From: Alentia gelatinosa
Lineage: Eukaryota > Annelida > Polychaeta > Phyllodocida > Polynoidae
Assembly (NCBI GenBank): GCA_950022655.1
Contig: OX465581.1
Coordinates: 105,755,125-105,819,124, forward strand
DNA length: 64,000 nt
Direction: 5' to 3'
The notes under the pieces are model-generated. The model was not told the DNA's origin, did no database searches, and saw nothing but the letters and a program-made list of their open reading frames with translations. Shown in pieces: positions 14,151-26,650 of the stretch (positions are counted from its first letter, which is position 1; each line of letters starts with the position of its first letter). Both the position numbers and the translations under genes were made by a program.

Positions 14151-15750
14151 CCCACACCTAAACAGCAGACGCTAGTGCTGGCTCGTTGGCTATAGCTACA
14201 TCTCTGGTTGCTTGCTGCCTCTACACCCCCACCCACTTTCTACCTCTCCCTGCCCCTATCTACCCTTCCGCCCTCCTCTGCACTACGACCCTCTCACCAG
14301 GATCTCCAACACCTACCCTCTCCACCCCCAACATCTCCCACCGGCATTTTCAGCTACCTGATTCATCCCGGTCAATATCCTGATGGGAGGAGTGGCACTG
14401 CTCCGCCAATCGTTGATGCATAGTACCTACAGAGTTAATTACACCAGGGAGTCCACTTGTTAAAGAAATACAAATTCCACCTCACGCAGCTGACGATGGC
14501 CTGCGTTCCAGAATGATTGGAGTCTCCTCTTAGTAATTTAATTACCCCCGTGACGTGTAAAGTGCGTCCAGATGACTATTTTGATTTGGAAATTTGGATA
14601 TTGATAAGGGAAAGGATCTTGAAACACAAAAAAACACAACAGAAATACAGTTGGGGATCGTTATTGAACATTTGGTGATGGTGCTGATAAGGTGTTGGGC
14701 GTCAGAGAGAGCGGGAGGGGATGCAGCCGAACTGGTACTAGCAGTTGTGGCAGCAGCACCAGCAGCAGCTGGGGGGTATCCCTAGCCAGCTACCTTCACC
14801 TGGCTAGCGCCAACCCGCGCTGAACGACGCCTGCTGAATATTCTATGAGTAGACGCCGTCACACTGTGGTACCAGCCCTGGCTCCTACCTGAACCGACCA
14901 GCCCCCCTGCGTGTCCCGCCACCGCCGCCCCCGCCCGCTGTGAACTGGATGCCCCGTGTGGCGGCTGGCAGCCCCGCCGTGCTCCGACCGTCGTCGAGCC
15001 CTTTTATTGAATCAGAAACAGCGTGCCAACACTGCCACCCCTTCTCTTTTCAGCACCCTATACCGAGCTGCCTACCCCCTCCCTTCAGTCCACAACCACC
15101 CCTCCCAACAACTCCACATCCTCACCCACCTCGACATCCCTCATCCATCGCTCCCGACAGTCAGTCAGGGGAGCGCCGGGCTGGCTGCCAAGGTAGCTCA
15201 CCCCACCGTGCCCACATCATTGCGCACCCCCCACCCTTAGCATTGATTACCGATGTTCCACGCCTTCTGGAGGCGATTAGGGGGCAATATTCCTTAATCG
15301 TATGCCACCCTGAGCAGGCGGGCCGTCCACTCTCCTAGCAGTCCAGTGAATTCACGCTCACTGTCTGGGCATATGCGAGTTAGTCGCGAGCAACTCCTAT
15401 GTGTAAGTTCTGAGACGAGCTGACGGCGACGCCTGGCAGAAACCGGCCGCCCGCATGCGTTGTGTGTGCCGCACTGGAGGAGGGCAGCTACCAGTATAGA
15501 GTTCTGCTGTGCCGACCTGCAGGACGAGCAAATCGAGGGCTCCCTGACAAGCTGAGTCCGTCGTCCTCCACGTTGAGCTGGGACCATCTCGCCATCTGAT
15601 ATAGTCTCACTGGGCCGGAGATGGCCCATAGGGAGTTACAAGGAAACCAGTCTCTAACAAACAACATAGGCCCCGTCACGAAAAAAGGACGGATCTCCAG
15701 GCCCACCCAGCCACTCGAGGTGCTCTTTGCGCAGCTCGTACTGTATAATC
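14150..15750. promoter_or_regulatory. GC-rich island 3
   Basis: GC-rich DNA with long C-rich runs and pyrimidine-rich tracts around 14210-14340 and 15030-15240. Open frames on both strands give Pro-, Ser- and Ala-rich low-complexity peptides without recognisable domains. It could be a promoter or untranslated exon, which is inferred only from composition and position. Confidence 0.3.
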
Positions 15751-16199
15751 AGGACCGGATTTGGAACTTGTGACATAGAAAGTAATACTTCTCCGCCTCA
15801 ACAATGGAAAGCATGGAGATATGATATTTTGTCCGTGATATGGATCCGTGTTACTCGTTAGCGCATTTCTATTGAATTCAACGATAATTACTTATACATC
15901 GTATTTAGCTTGTAGGGTTAACAACAGGGGATACCATGATATGCAGGTTGTTCTAAAAAAATTGCGTTAATACACCTAATTCCCTTGTCTCACGAAGACC
16001 AAATACCCACTGATTTATAAGTCCTTCTGTATTGGATTTCCCTATGACTTTTCATATAGTAGTACCGGATACCGGAGGAATATAGACGTGATAGTCAGAT
16101 ATATGGTATGTATAGAGAAGCCACACGTTATTGTCGTTGGCTGAGATTAGTTTGTCTGGAGACCAGTTGTATACACTGCCCGTTATGGGGACAGGCTGT

Positions 16200-17800
16200 A
16201 ACCAACTCAGACATTGCTGAACGATCAATACAATAGTGGTGTTCCTCTGCTCCTCCTGCTCCTTCGTGCTCAACAAGTCTAGGGGGCAGACACTACCCGC
16301 CTCCCCGCCCCTCACTTCCACGGCGAGCAGCTCGCATGTGCTTGCGATCACGGGGGTATAAAGGCTTGCCGTACACTGTTACGATACAGGTAGACGGGCG
16401 GCGTCTTCCACCTGAAGAAGGACGAGGAGGTGCTGGGGGAGGGAGGTGGGATGTCATGATTGTCCGCTGGGGTTGTCACTGAGGAGGAGGAGGAGAGGAA
16501 TACTTGCCGCTGGAGGCACGTCCGTGGATTATTTATCATGCCCCCCGTGCTGTATTGCTGTGTGCGTGCGGACTCTGCCGGAACGGAGGAGGGAGGGACT
16601 AAGTGACTGAGCATTGAAGGTAGGCCTGAAGCAACCCCCGCCTACTATCCCATATAACTACGTCACCAGTTATTCCTACGTCTCACCACCCTACAGCCAT
16701 CTGCTGCCAGTGCCGAGTTGCCTGCTGCCTGCTGGAAGCCACTGCTGGAAGCCACTACTGAAGCCAGGCAGAACCTGCTGGCGCCTGAAGAGCCACCGAG
16801 CCGAGTGGGCACCCCTTGGCGCCAGGCCTTGCTCACCGCACCACGCCCGCCTTGTGCATGCATAGAGGGCGGTGGCCGGTGGGTGGTGGTGGTGGTGGTG
16901 GCGGCTGTAGCTCTGGCGGCGGCGGCGGTTGCGACGGTGGCGGCGATGGTGGTGGCGGTGGTGGTAGTAGCAGCCATCGACTGACTCAGCATCAGCTGCC
17001 TGAGTGAGCGCGGATCCAGTCTGGGTGCTCCGGCAACCCTAGCAGCGCTGGGAGGGAGAAAGTAGGAAGGAGGAGGAAGCGGCGGAGGAGGGAGGCGGGA
17101 GGAGGTGGAGACAGACGTAGGAGTAACATAAGGGCGACCGAGGGCGCTGTCTGGTTCCACCAGGCTGTGGTTGCAGAGTGCCTGGTGAGCTGATAGCCGG
17201 ACAGACAGGGACACCCCACGGGGGACGAAGCCGGGGCCACACTCAGATCCCACGGGCCAGCTCCCACCTACGAGGGGGCACCACTAGTACGTAGGCGGAA
17301 TGACACTGACCGGGCTCTCGGCCGCGGCCCCCGCTGCCAATCGAGCGTCGGCGTCGGCGGCGGTGCTCCAACCCTAGGATATACATTCCCCATTCGGCCA
17401 CGTCGCGGCGCTATAGGTAACACTGCGGGGAAGGGCAGGACTTGAAGAGACTCCACCGCATCACCGCCCGTCGGTCCAGTGAGCGGACATCCTGCCAGTA
17501 TAGCAGCAGTCAGTTGGAATATCTTAGGAACACTATTAAAGCACTGCGGCGCTGCAGGGGTGCTCTCCATGTGCCTATCGTCCATGTCGTCGCCGCCGCC
17601 ATTGTTGTTGTCGGCGACGACGCGGCTGTCGCGCGAGCGGTGGCGACCCCCTGTGGTCAGTGAGGCCTACCTGATGGTGCCGCGCCGTGCCTACCTGGCG
17701 CACAGCATGCGTCTGCATTCCATCTGTGTGAACCCAGAGACAGAACCAGTAGACCGACTCTGCCAGGTGTGTACAGACCTACAGGTTGGTCCTAGAACCT
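16200..17800. promoter_or_regulatory. GC-rich island 4
   Basis: GC-rich DNA just upstream of the probable first coding exon. It carries a GGT/GGC repeat (about 16874-16975). Open frames on both strands are dominated by that repeat. The frame ending near 17802 has donor-like CAG|GTGTGT and CAG|GTTGGT sites, but both are phase 0. A donor-like GTGAGG at about 17663 is phase 2 in another frame. I regard none as established. The promoter or 5' UTR role is inferred. Confidence 0.35.
16874..16975. repeat. GGT/GGC trinucleotide repeat
   Basis: A compound imperfect repeat of GGT and GGC units, reading as poly-Val or poly-Gly on + and as Thr or Ala runs on the opposite strand. It explains the long minus-strand open frame across it. 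Confidence 0.8.
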
Positions 17801-17918
17801 GACTTTCCCTTTTAACACACATCCTCCTTTCCCCCGACGTAGCATCTCCCACTGCCTGTTCAAATGAAAGCCCACCTACAACAAGAAATGAAAAATTAAC
17901 TGTATTCTGTAAACAAAA

Positions 17919-17938
17919 TATATATATATATATATAAT
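17919..17938. repeat. AT dinucleotide microsatellite
   Basis: A short uninterrupted TA run between GC island 4 and the probable first coding exon. Confidence 0.8.
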
Positions 17939-18154
17939 ATACTTCTGACATATCCCTGGTAATAAAACCAGACTGAGCTGATCTGTGATACCACATAGTA
18001 AAAAACCTAGAAGTTCCACCTTAGTCCCTTTAGCGATATATACCTAGCTATAGATGTACATATACACACAAGAGTGTTTGTACACTTGGCTCTGCGACTT
18101 CCTACAACCCACTGAGCCTCCTAGTTAAACAAAAAATACTTAAGCCGCATACGT

Positions 18155-18186
18155 GATTACTAACCACCCTGATTAGTAACCACCCC
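18155..18186. repeat. 16-bp tandem duplication upstream of exon 1
   Basis: GATTACTAACCACCCT is followed immediately by GATTAGTAACCACCCC. It lies about 125 bp upstream of the probable start codon, so it may be in the 5' UTR or proximal promoter. Confidence 0.7.
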
Positions 18187-18310
18187 AAACCATCCAGACA
18201 CAGTGGACTTTGTTATAGCTACAGTAACGAAGGCAAACATTAGTCGGGATAGAAGCCGCCAGCCTTTGCCCGCCCTCCTCGTCGAGGCGGTGACCTGGGC
18301 CAAGTCAACA

Positions 18311-18537
18311 ATGGGATATTACCGTCGTATCCCGGACACATCAATGACTCCGGCAGATGAGGACGAGTATTTTGACGGGGCGGCGGCGGCGGGCGGCGGC
18401 GGCGCTGCCTCTCCCCTCAAAGATGGCCGCGACCTTGGCTTTGACGGCGGCGCGAGCGGAACGAGCGACTCTGAGGATACCCCCCTGGCCACTGCTGACG
18501 CGTTGGCGGCGGCGGATGCGTTGTCGACCATAATCTG
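18311..18537 (+). CDS. Probable N-terminal exon of the Kv1 channel gene
   Basis: An ATG at 18311 in good context (A at -3, G at +4) opens 75 codons starting MGYYRRIPDTS. Acidic and Ala/Gly-rich stretches follow (ADEDEYFDG, then poly-Ala/Gly, then SDSEDTP), and the exon ends STII plus two bases, TG. A donor, CTG|GTGAAC, at 18538 cuts it in phase 2 just before an in-frame TGA. That phase exactly fits the three channel exons, whose first base C completes a Cys codon before KYEN. The composition suits the unstructured cytoplasmic N-terminus that precedes T1 in Kv1 channels. The frame is also open upstream to 18203, but without ATG. The assignment rests on phase fit, position (1.4 kb upstream of copy 1) and composition, not on homology. 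The 5' UTR limit is unknown. Confidence 0.6.
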
Positions 18538-19971
18538 GTGAACAATTTTACCACACCTAATCAGTCAGTAGGAGCCAGCGCACACAGGCCAGTGTGGTTG
18601 TCATGCCATGTGTAGGCCAGTCCAGCAGCACCACCTGAGGTCTTATCCTCCCTTGTTTATTTCCATAATTCTTCTTCCTCTTCTTTGTATATATTATTCA
18701 ATTCTCTCTTCTACTTCTTCACTGAGTTGGGAATGTTGACATCTTATATATGTCTACTCTCCATTATCATGCACCAGTTATTGCTTGAGACGTCCTTTCA
18801 GTTAATACACAATCACTGTATATCTCAATATATATCTGGCTGTAGCTTGAATATGCTTATTGTCGCCATGCAGTAGATGCCTCACGACATTCGTGCTCTG
18901 ATTACATTACGAATTTCCCACCGCTACTTGAAACGTATGACTCGCTTACTGATTAATCCGCCTGCATTAATGATAAATTCATCACGCCATGAGAAGGCCA
19001 CAATGTTCATGCAATGAGAGTTTTTACTACATGATGTTTTAAGCTTCATGACGCCTGAGAGAGGAATGTAGACATCGTAACGAGTGCAAATATAGAATTG
19101 TCCACCATGCCTTCTTGAGCATTCGAAGAAGATTGATCTAAGCTTGTCCTCTTCTCATAAAAGATATATAGGCAAGATTTCCTCTACTTGAAGACTTATA
19201 TGTCCATGACCGTGCCATATTTTCTTGCTACTTCTGTCAATATTTGGAATGCGCAAGGAATGTTTAACTTCGGCTGCTTCAAAACAGTCGCCTGCAGGGA
19301 AACAGATATTGTCACGCTTCAAGATTACATATTTACCTCCTATATATGTCCGTATATTGTCCGATGTTTTCTCATTTCCACGTTGAAATTCCCTTATATG
19401 CTACACTGATCACAAAGCATTTGTTGCTTAGTGGGCTATCAACCTTTCCCAGTTGATATGTCACATCGACAAAACCTCGATATACCCAACCGAATTAGAA
19501 TTCAGACCTTTTTTTATACCACGCAGGTTTTCTTACTAAAACCTGAATAAGTAAAAGGGCATTGATAACAACTGAATGACTTACCTAAGACCGTAGCTTG
19601 ACGTATGGGTACCTGAGTGTTTTGTCCATGTTGATGCAGGATAGCCAATGATGATCTAAGATGTTGCAGGGGCATGGGCAAAGTTTTCCAGATTTCTTCT
19701 CTTTTACTGCCTCTTGATATCATTCTCAGCCATTCCGCATTCTCCTCTTTCTTCTTTAAACCTTTCTTAGACTATTCATACATCATATATATGATAAGTT
19801 TTTTCACTCCAATTTCAATATTCCGGAATGTTTCCACCTTTTCTTGTCCTGAGCGCTCTGAGCACTGCGATACGCCCGCATTGTGTGGCTACACTTGTTT
19901 TGGCAAAGGTGGGCTTGACCCACACAGCCATCAGTAACTAACAAAGGCCTGTCTCTGTCATCTCGTGGCAG
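18538..19971 (+). other. Intron between probable exon 1 and Kv1 exon copy 1
   Basis: It begins GTGAAC and ends TCGTGGCAG just before the conserved CAAATACGAAAAT exon start. The polypyrimidine tract before the acceptor is modest (GTCTCTGTCATCTCGTGGCAG). No other gene is visible in it. Splicing to copies 2 or 3 would extend the intron to 25407 or 32419. Confidence 0.55.
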
Positions 19972-21214
19972 CAAATACGAAAATGCGGCAGTACTACATG
20001 CTATGGAGCTGGCGACCTCCGAGGTCCTCGACCACCCGCATGACTGTTCCGTCGCAGGCTGTCAGCGCGTCATCATCAACGTTGCCGGACAACGCTACGA
20101 GACTCAACTGCGCACACTCAACCGTTTCCCCGAAACACTGCTAGGCGACCCCCTGAAGCGCAGAGAGTTCTGGGACAGCAGGCGCAATGAGTTCTTTATT
20201 GACCGCCATCGCCCATCATTCCAAGCTATCCTCTACTTCTATCAGAGTGGTGGACGATTACGGAGACCCTTTGAGGTTCCCGAAGATATATTCTTAGAGG
20301 AGCTAGAGTTCTATCAAATCGGAGATGATGCAATCAAAGAGTACAAAGAAAAAGAAGGGTTTTTGCTGGATGAGGTAAAGCCATTGCCAAAGAATAAGAT
20401 CTTCCTTAAGATATGGCAGTTTGTTGAAGAGCCGGACAGCTCCAAATGTGCCAGAATATTTGCCATCGTATCTGTCACATGTATCATTGTATCTATCATC
20501 AACTTCTGTATGGAGACGCTGCCCTATTTTGAGCGCAATCCTTGTATAAATACCACCACTGATGGTGGCTTGACATACCGACAGAAGCCCAATTACAACG
20601 ATGCCTTCTTCATTTGTGAAACTGTATGTATAATATGGTTTACCGCTGAGTTCATACTGCGTGGAATCAGCTGTCCGTGTAAAATGGCCTTTTTGAAGAA
20701 CATTATGAATACGTTCGATCTGATGGCCATACTTCCCTACTTCATCATTTTGATTACTGTATCCTCTATGGGTAGTTGCGACAACACCAAAAAAGGTGGA
20801 TCGTTCATCTTCATCCGAGTGCTCAGAGTATTTAGGGTTTTTAAACTGGGCAAGCATTCACAGGGTCTGCGAATTTTGGGCCTCACCATCAAAACTAGCA
20901 TGCGAGAGCTGGGCATGTTTTTCTTCTTTCTGATTGTTGCCATGGTTATATTTTCATCAGCTGCTTATTATGCAGAAGCCGGTGAACCGGACTCGCAACT
21001 CAAAAGTATCCCAGGTGCCTTTTGGTGGGCCATTGTTACTATGACAACAGTGGGGTACGGTGATGTCACGCCTGTCGGAGTTTGGGGAAAAATGGTAGGT
21101 GCACTCTGTGTAATCGCAGGGGTACTGACTATTGCGTTGCCAGTTCCAGTTGTCGTGGCTAATTTTAACAACTTCTACAGGCATGAAAGTGGAGGCGGAT
21201 CCGGAGCTGGGTAA
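19972..21214 (+). CDS. Kv1-like: Shaker/Kv1-type K+ channel core exon, copy 1
   Basis: Encodes a voltage-gated K+ channel subunit that would form tetramers in the plasma membrane. The exon starts after AG at 19970-19971 with one base completing a codon, then KYENAAVLHA and an internal Met (20003). Exon residues are approximately: T1 tetramerisation domain 31-125; S1 160-180; extracellular loop with N-glycosylation site NTT near 193; S2 210-230; S3 242-263; S4 277-296 (IRVLRVFRVFKLGKH); S5 312-333; filter TMTTVGYGD 356-364; S6 with PVP gate motif 390-392 and NFNNFYRHE. TAA ends the frame after SGGGSGAG. GT overlaps this stop (GG|GTAACA), so a donor is possible but weak. The T1 and PVP sequences place it in Kv1 rather than Kv2-4. 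Kv1 channels normally have a longer C-terminal tail and PDZ motif, absent here. It could start at the internal Met if transcribed separately. Confidence 0.93.
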
Positions 21215-24200
21215 CACGCATTGCTTCTTGTCAATCACCAGCTCCCTAGTACTTCCCCAAACGCCTAATTATTACCAATTGTAAACAACGTAACCGTTAT
21301 CTGCTCATTGTTTTTTTTAATGTATATATATAAACAACCGTTACTACATTGATTTCTTATTATCACACTCGTCATCGTTCAGATCCCTCCTCATTCTGGT
21401 TTGAACTGCATGGTGCCTAACTTTTTCTCGCTATTTTGAATACCATGTAAAACTAAAGCAAGCACTTTTCCCTCCTTGATGACTTCATACCCGTTTTCTT
21501 AAATGGTGTTTCTTATGACCCACACAACATGTATACGTCATGTACTTCGTCACGTACATACTCGTCATGTTGCCACTCGAACGCATGAGCATTATTTGAG
21601 TCGAGCATTTTTGCTCCCAAGTTCTCACACTTTGAGCAGAAGGTACAAGACCTGCAATCACCTTTAAACTAATGATACCGAAAATAATGATTGTAATGAT
21701 GCCATTAAAATCACTTTGCCATGTTTTGACATGAAATACATTCCACATATATATATACCTTTCACAATATAACCTTCGTGTATGCCATTTTGGTTACAGT
21801 GCATATTTATATATATACCCATATAACCCTCCAATTACACATATATTATATATGTTGTTCATTGTGCATCCCTCTAATCCTGCACCACCCTTGTCGCAAC
21901 GCTAGTCTCCCCGTTTATTTCTTTATAGTAGTGCATTGTTACTGTTGTCCTAATCCAATTGGGACAGCAATGGCAGAAAGCTCGATGCATGTGTGGACGG
22001 AGTCAGATGGGCACTAAAAACAAGCAACCCACTCAATGTGTGCTTTTACCACCCTGTGTATGCTTGCCCACTCGCCGTTAGGGGAAGTGCCTCTACCGGT
22101 CATCGCATTAACTGACGCCATCTGGTGGCAAGGCCAAATCCAGAGTAACATATCGTGCTCACACCCAAAACGAGGCACAATACAAACAATTGCAAAAAGA
22201 AGGACAATAGAGAGCTAAATCATGCAGCCAATCGAACTCGTATGAAGGCGCTAACGGCTGGTTTTGTTCGCTGTTGCCCCTAAGGATATAGCATATGAAC
22301 CAAGGGAAGTTAGGAGAGTGTCACAACCTATACACATAGAAACAGTATACATAGGACGTCCAGTCTCCATAAAGACAATATATCGGGGCTGCAACCCTCC
22401 TAATCTTTATCCATGGTGTCACATGTTTACTTAAAAAAAACACATAACAAAAGCAACTTGCTCAACTGAGGTAGATTGTTCTAAAAGTTGACATAGGTAA
22501 AACAAATACGTTATCTAATTTTTTGTTGACGAATGTAGTAGAGTTACAAATATGAATAGTAATAGTGACAATGACGATAATCATGCATTTTCCCGTGAGT
22601 CATAAAGGTAGTCTGCACAAACAATGTAGTACTTTAGGCGAGTATCACATTCCCACATATATTATGTAGTGTAGAGAAGTAATATTCATCTATTAATTTC
22701 ATCTAACACCAGCACAATATTGTATAATTATACCGACATAGACTCTGATGTCCCAAGAGATTATTATAAGAGATGCCCAAACAGAGAGTAGCTTTTCGTA
22801 CTACTGTGCAGAAGGTTTTTGGACCAAGCGGTTGATACTTAGTGGGTGTAGCGGGCCATGCAATCTGGAACTCAAAGCTGATGTGCCAAGTATATAAATG
22901 CCTGTATTATGCTCAATACACTAGATGGTATCTCACCACGTTGGCTCCATATTGTATGCATTTATATACGTAGCTTTACTTTTCCACAATTTTATCATAT
23001 CATAATTGTAAAAGACGTTTTTCACTCCTTTTCTACGTGAGATGTCCTATGATATATAAACATACGATATATATATATATATACAATATATATATACATA
23101 CATCCGTTTTACGCTATTGACTTATATATATAGGATATATATATAAGCATTCTATATATAGGTATATTGCAAAATTATGCCAGTTATACATCAAATGTAC
23201 AAATCATGTATAACATGTGTATATATTGTGTCACTTCCATAATACATAAACTATATACACCATCTGTATAATGTAGTTTGCTAACCGCCTTTCTCTAGAA
23301 AGATGATATTGGAATAATTTGTGTTATGGTTAGGTCGATTTTTTGGTCTCGGCGCTGACTAAAACTAACTTGAGTGCTACTGCCTTGTACCTTAACGCTG
23401 TGAGATTTATAACTGTGCCTGTTCCTACTTATCGAATACTGCGAGCATCCACTTTGATTAACTCACCATAGCTACTCGATTGTACATAACCTATATATGT
23501 AACATATCGGAGTGCACAGTCTAAATATAATTACAACCATAACACTCATCCCATGTCCAGCACAACATGTAGACTTTGTAGGTTTTGTTTGGATGCTCAA
23601 ATAAGACTAGATTTGTGTTAAGCTTATACTCTGGCTATAATGAAAATCACACACTAAACTTCCATGAGACCCTGTTTATATAGACAAGACTTTCTTTACT
23701 GTATAATCCTGCTGTGTCTTTAGATAACTGCTGCTGGCAGGAGACTGCCAAGTCCATGCTATATATACATACACTATATATTTACTAAGTAAGGAGAGCT
23801 AGTATTGCTATAATGCGCGTCAGACCCTGAAATACATTGCTCAAGGGCCGTTAGTTAAAAAAAATTTCAATGTGACTTGAAAGAGATAAATATAACGATC
23901 TCAATGTCATTCTCAGTGACGGTTAACTGATTTGTAAACTTGCTGATGACATGAATACGTCCTGTATCCTAGCAAGATTAATCAGGGGAAACTCTAGTGT
24001 CCATGATTTGAAATTATTCACATTTAACCTAAACAGATACCAAAGAGCAGGTTCTGGTGTATTTTGTTGATGTTTCACCTTATTTCAACTCCATCATTAG
24101 CGACAGGAACGTAAGGAAACTTGATATCGTAAGGACTAGCATAATGCTCCTATAATGTAACATACCGTGAATGATATGGCTATCAGTACCAAAAAGTCAT

Positions 24201-25407
24201 AATTCAACTTTGCATCTTTCACCAATATCTCCGAACTTGGGCCATTGTGAATATTTCCCATCCGCTAATAAATGAGATTGATTTATTGCAAAGTGCACCA
24301 TTGTCGTAATCAATTTGACACACAAACCACACCACGCACCCAAATCAAAGAAACAGATAAATGGACATAAAACAGACCGCCCAAGTTTAAACATCCTTTG
24401 TTATCTTCCCATTGGTATTCCACCGACGAGATTACATCACTTATTTATTATTGATTTTGATGAATCAATGAATTCTGTTCTGTTTTTTTCAGCTGTGCAG
24501 CCTTTGGTCAGTCATGATCAGGAGGATGTTTATATGCTTTGTTTTTCCTTTTACCCAGTTTTCCGTAGTATAGTAAGGATTTGTCTCTTTGAATGAAAGC
24601 TTGTGTTTACAACTACTTTATGGATAAGGCATTTGATTAACTCTAGTGTACAATCAGATAACAGAAAGTCCAATAGCCTCCTATCTAAGCCCCCTAGTAT
24701 AGGCTGTAGATAGGATAGGTAGACATACCTACAGGTATACTATATAAGATTACTGACTTCTCCAAAGGGAACATTCCGATAACCTCCCGTTCGACATTCT
24801 CTTCGACGGGCGCATTATTCGCCGTTCTTACAGTGTTGGGCCTTTGTGCAGCCCTTTTAACAAAGTTGCCAGGTTGACATCCATACATTAACTGGCTGAA
24901 TAACTCAAGACCTTTTTTGGTGTTCACACTGATAGATCTTAATTTTTTCTTCTTTGCCCCCTCTGACAGCAGGTGGGACCTGACCGAACGAGGCAATATC
25001 ACGACCGTCACGACCAGTCTGAATTTACCTCTACTAGTGTAGGACTTAGCCGATTGATACCCTCTCCCTTAAGAACTAAGTTTTCGCCCTCGCTATATAC
25101 GGCACCATCCAATAGTACTTATTTCTTACACCACTTGTCTCTAACTCCTGATCACCCTAATACCTATATGACGTGATCTAGATAAGGATTTTTCTGACTT
25201 TTAAACTTTTTTTCGTTTTTGTCCGATTACCACCCATTTGGATCTGTACATTTACCCGTTCGGCAACATACAGCTGCTGACGTGAATGCATTCCGAAAAA
25301 AAAACTGGAGTTTGTGGAGACCGCTATTAGCATGGAATGCGGCCAGACTAAATGGGTCAATTCATCTAATATATTAGTTTACTAATAGCCACTATCTCTT
25401 GTGACAG
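21215..25407. other. Non-coding DNA between Kv1 exon copies 1 and 2
   Basis: AT-rich with TA microsatellites (about 23067-23105). I see no gene. If copy 1 is a terminal exon, its 3' UTR starts here. The nearest AATAAA I noticed is far away at 24267, with an ATTAAA at 21704. The region ends in the acceptor TCTCTTGTGACAG before copy 2. Confidence 0.5.
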
Positions 25408-26650
25408 CAAATACGAAAATGTCGGCACTCACCATACTATGGAGCTGGACCCAGCAGAATTGCTCGATCAGCCACATGACTGCAACAAGGCGGGCTGTCA
25501 GCGCGTCATCATCAACGTCTCCGGGCAGCGCTACGAGACACAACTGCGCACACTCAACCGCTTCCCGGAAACCTTACTTGGTGACCCGATGAAGCGCAAA
25601 GCATTCTGGGACAGCCGACGCAATGAGTTCTTTATTGATCGGCATCGCCCATCATTCCAAGCTATCCTCTACTACTACCAGAGTGGGGGACGACTCCGTC
25701 GTCCAATAGAAGTTCCAGAGGACATATTCCTAGAGGAGCTTGAATATTATGAGTTTGATGAGGACACAATACGAGAGTACAAAGAAAAAGAAGGTTTCCT
25801 TATGGATGAGGTCAAACCAATGCCAACAAACAAGTACTTGAAACCCATGTGGTTGTTCGTGGAGGAGCCTGATAGCTCAAGGGCTGCACGAGTATTTGCC
25901 GTCATATCTGTCACATGCATCATGATCTCTATTGTCAACTTCTGTCTTGAGACTCTTCCAAACTTTGAACGGAAACAGTGTGTCAATGTTACAACAGATG
26001 GGGGTCTGTCATATCATCAAGCACCCAACTATAGTGATGTTTTCTTCATAATCGAATCCATATGCGTAGCCTGGTTTACTGTTGAGTTCATAATACGCGC
26101 CATCAGCTGTCCGTCGAAGTTTCAGTTTGTCAAGAACATAATGAATATATTCGATTTGATGGCAATTTTGCCATATTTCATCACACTTATCACAATCGCT
26201 GTCGACTCCGAGTGTCACAGTTCCAGTAAAGGTGGCTCCTTTATCTTCATTCGGGTACTTCGAGTCTTCCGAATTTTCAAGCTAAGCAAACACTCCCAGG
26301 GTTTACGCATTCTCGGATTAACCATTAAATCTAGTTTGCGTGAATTAGGCATGTTTTTCTTCTTCCTCATTGTGGCAATGGTGATATTTTCCTCTGCTGC
26401 TTACTATGCCGAGGCTGGAGAACCTGATTCACAACTAACAAGCATCCCAGGGGCTTTCTGGTGGGCTATCGTTACAATGACAACAGTAGGGTATGGGGAT
26501 GTTACCCCTGTTGGTGTTTGGGGGAAAATGGTAGGTGCACTCTGTGTGATCGCAGGAGTCCTGACGATTGCACTCCCAGTTCCGGTTGTGGTTGCTAACT
26601 TTAACAACTTCTACAGGCATGGCAGCGGAGGTGGGGGTAGCAGCGGGTAG
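25408..26650 (+). CDS. Kv1-like: Shaker/Kv1-type K+ channel core exon, copy 2
   Basis: Same length (1243 nt with stop), same phase-2 acceptor and same domain order as copy 1. It starts KYENVGTHHT then MELDPAE, with HDC and AGCQRV leading into T1. The S1-S2 loop keeps an N-glycosylation site (NVT). S4 reads IRVLRVFRIFKLSKH, the filter TMTTVGYGD, and S6 IALPVPVVVANF. It ends RHGSGGGGSSG then TAG, and GT again overlaps the stop (GG|GTAGAG, weak as a donor). Differences from copy 1 concentrate in the linker after T1, S1, the S1-S2 loop and S2-S3; T1, S4 and the pore are close to identical. No frameshift or premature stop. It could be used instead of copy 1 or 3 after exon 1, or from its own internal Met at 25439. 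Confidence 0.93.

Noticed and set aside
16663..17253. 196-codon open frame on the minus strand
   Set aside because: Dominated by Thr/Ala runs from the GGT/GGC repeat; no domain recognised.
17479..17802. Open frame just upstream of exon 1 with CAG|GTGTGT and CAG|GTTGGT donor-like sites
   Set aside because: Both sites are phase 0 and cannot join the phase-2 core exons in frame. There is no recognisable similarity.
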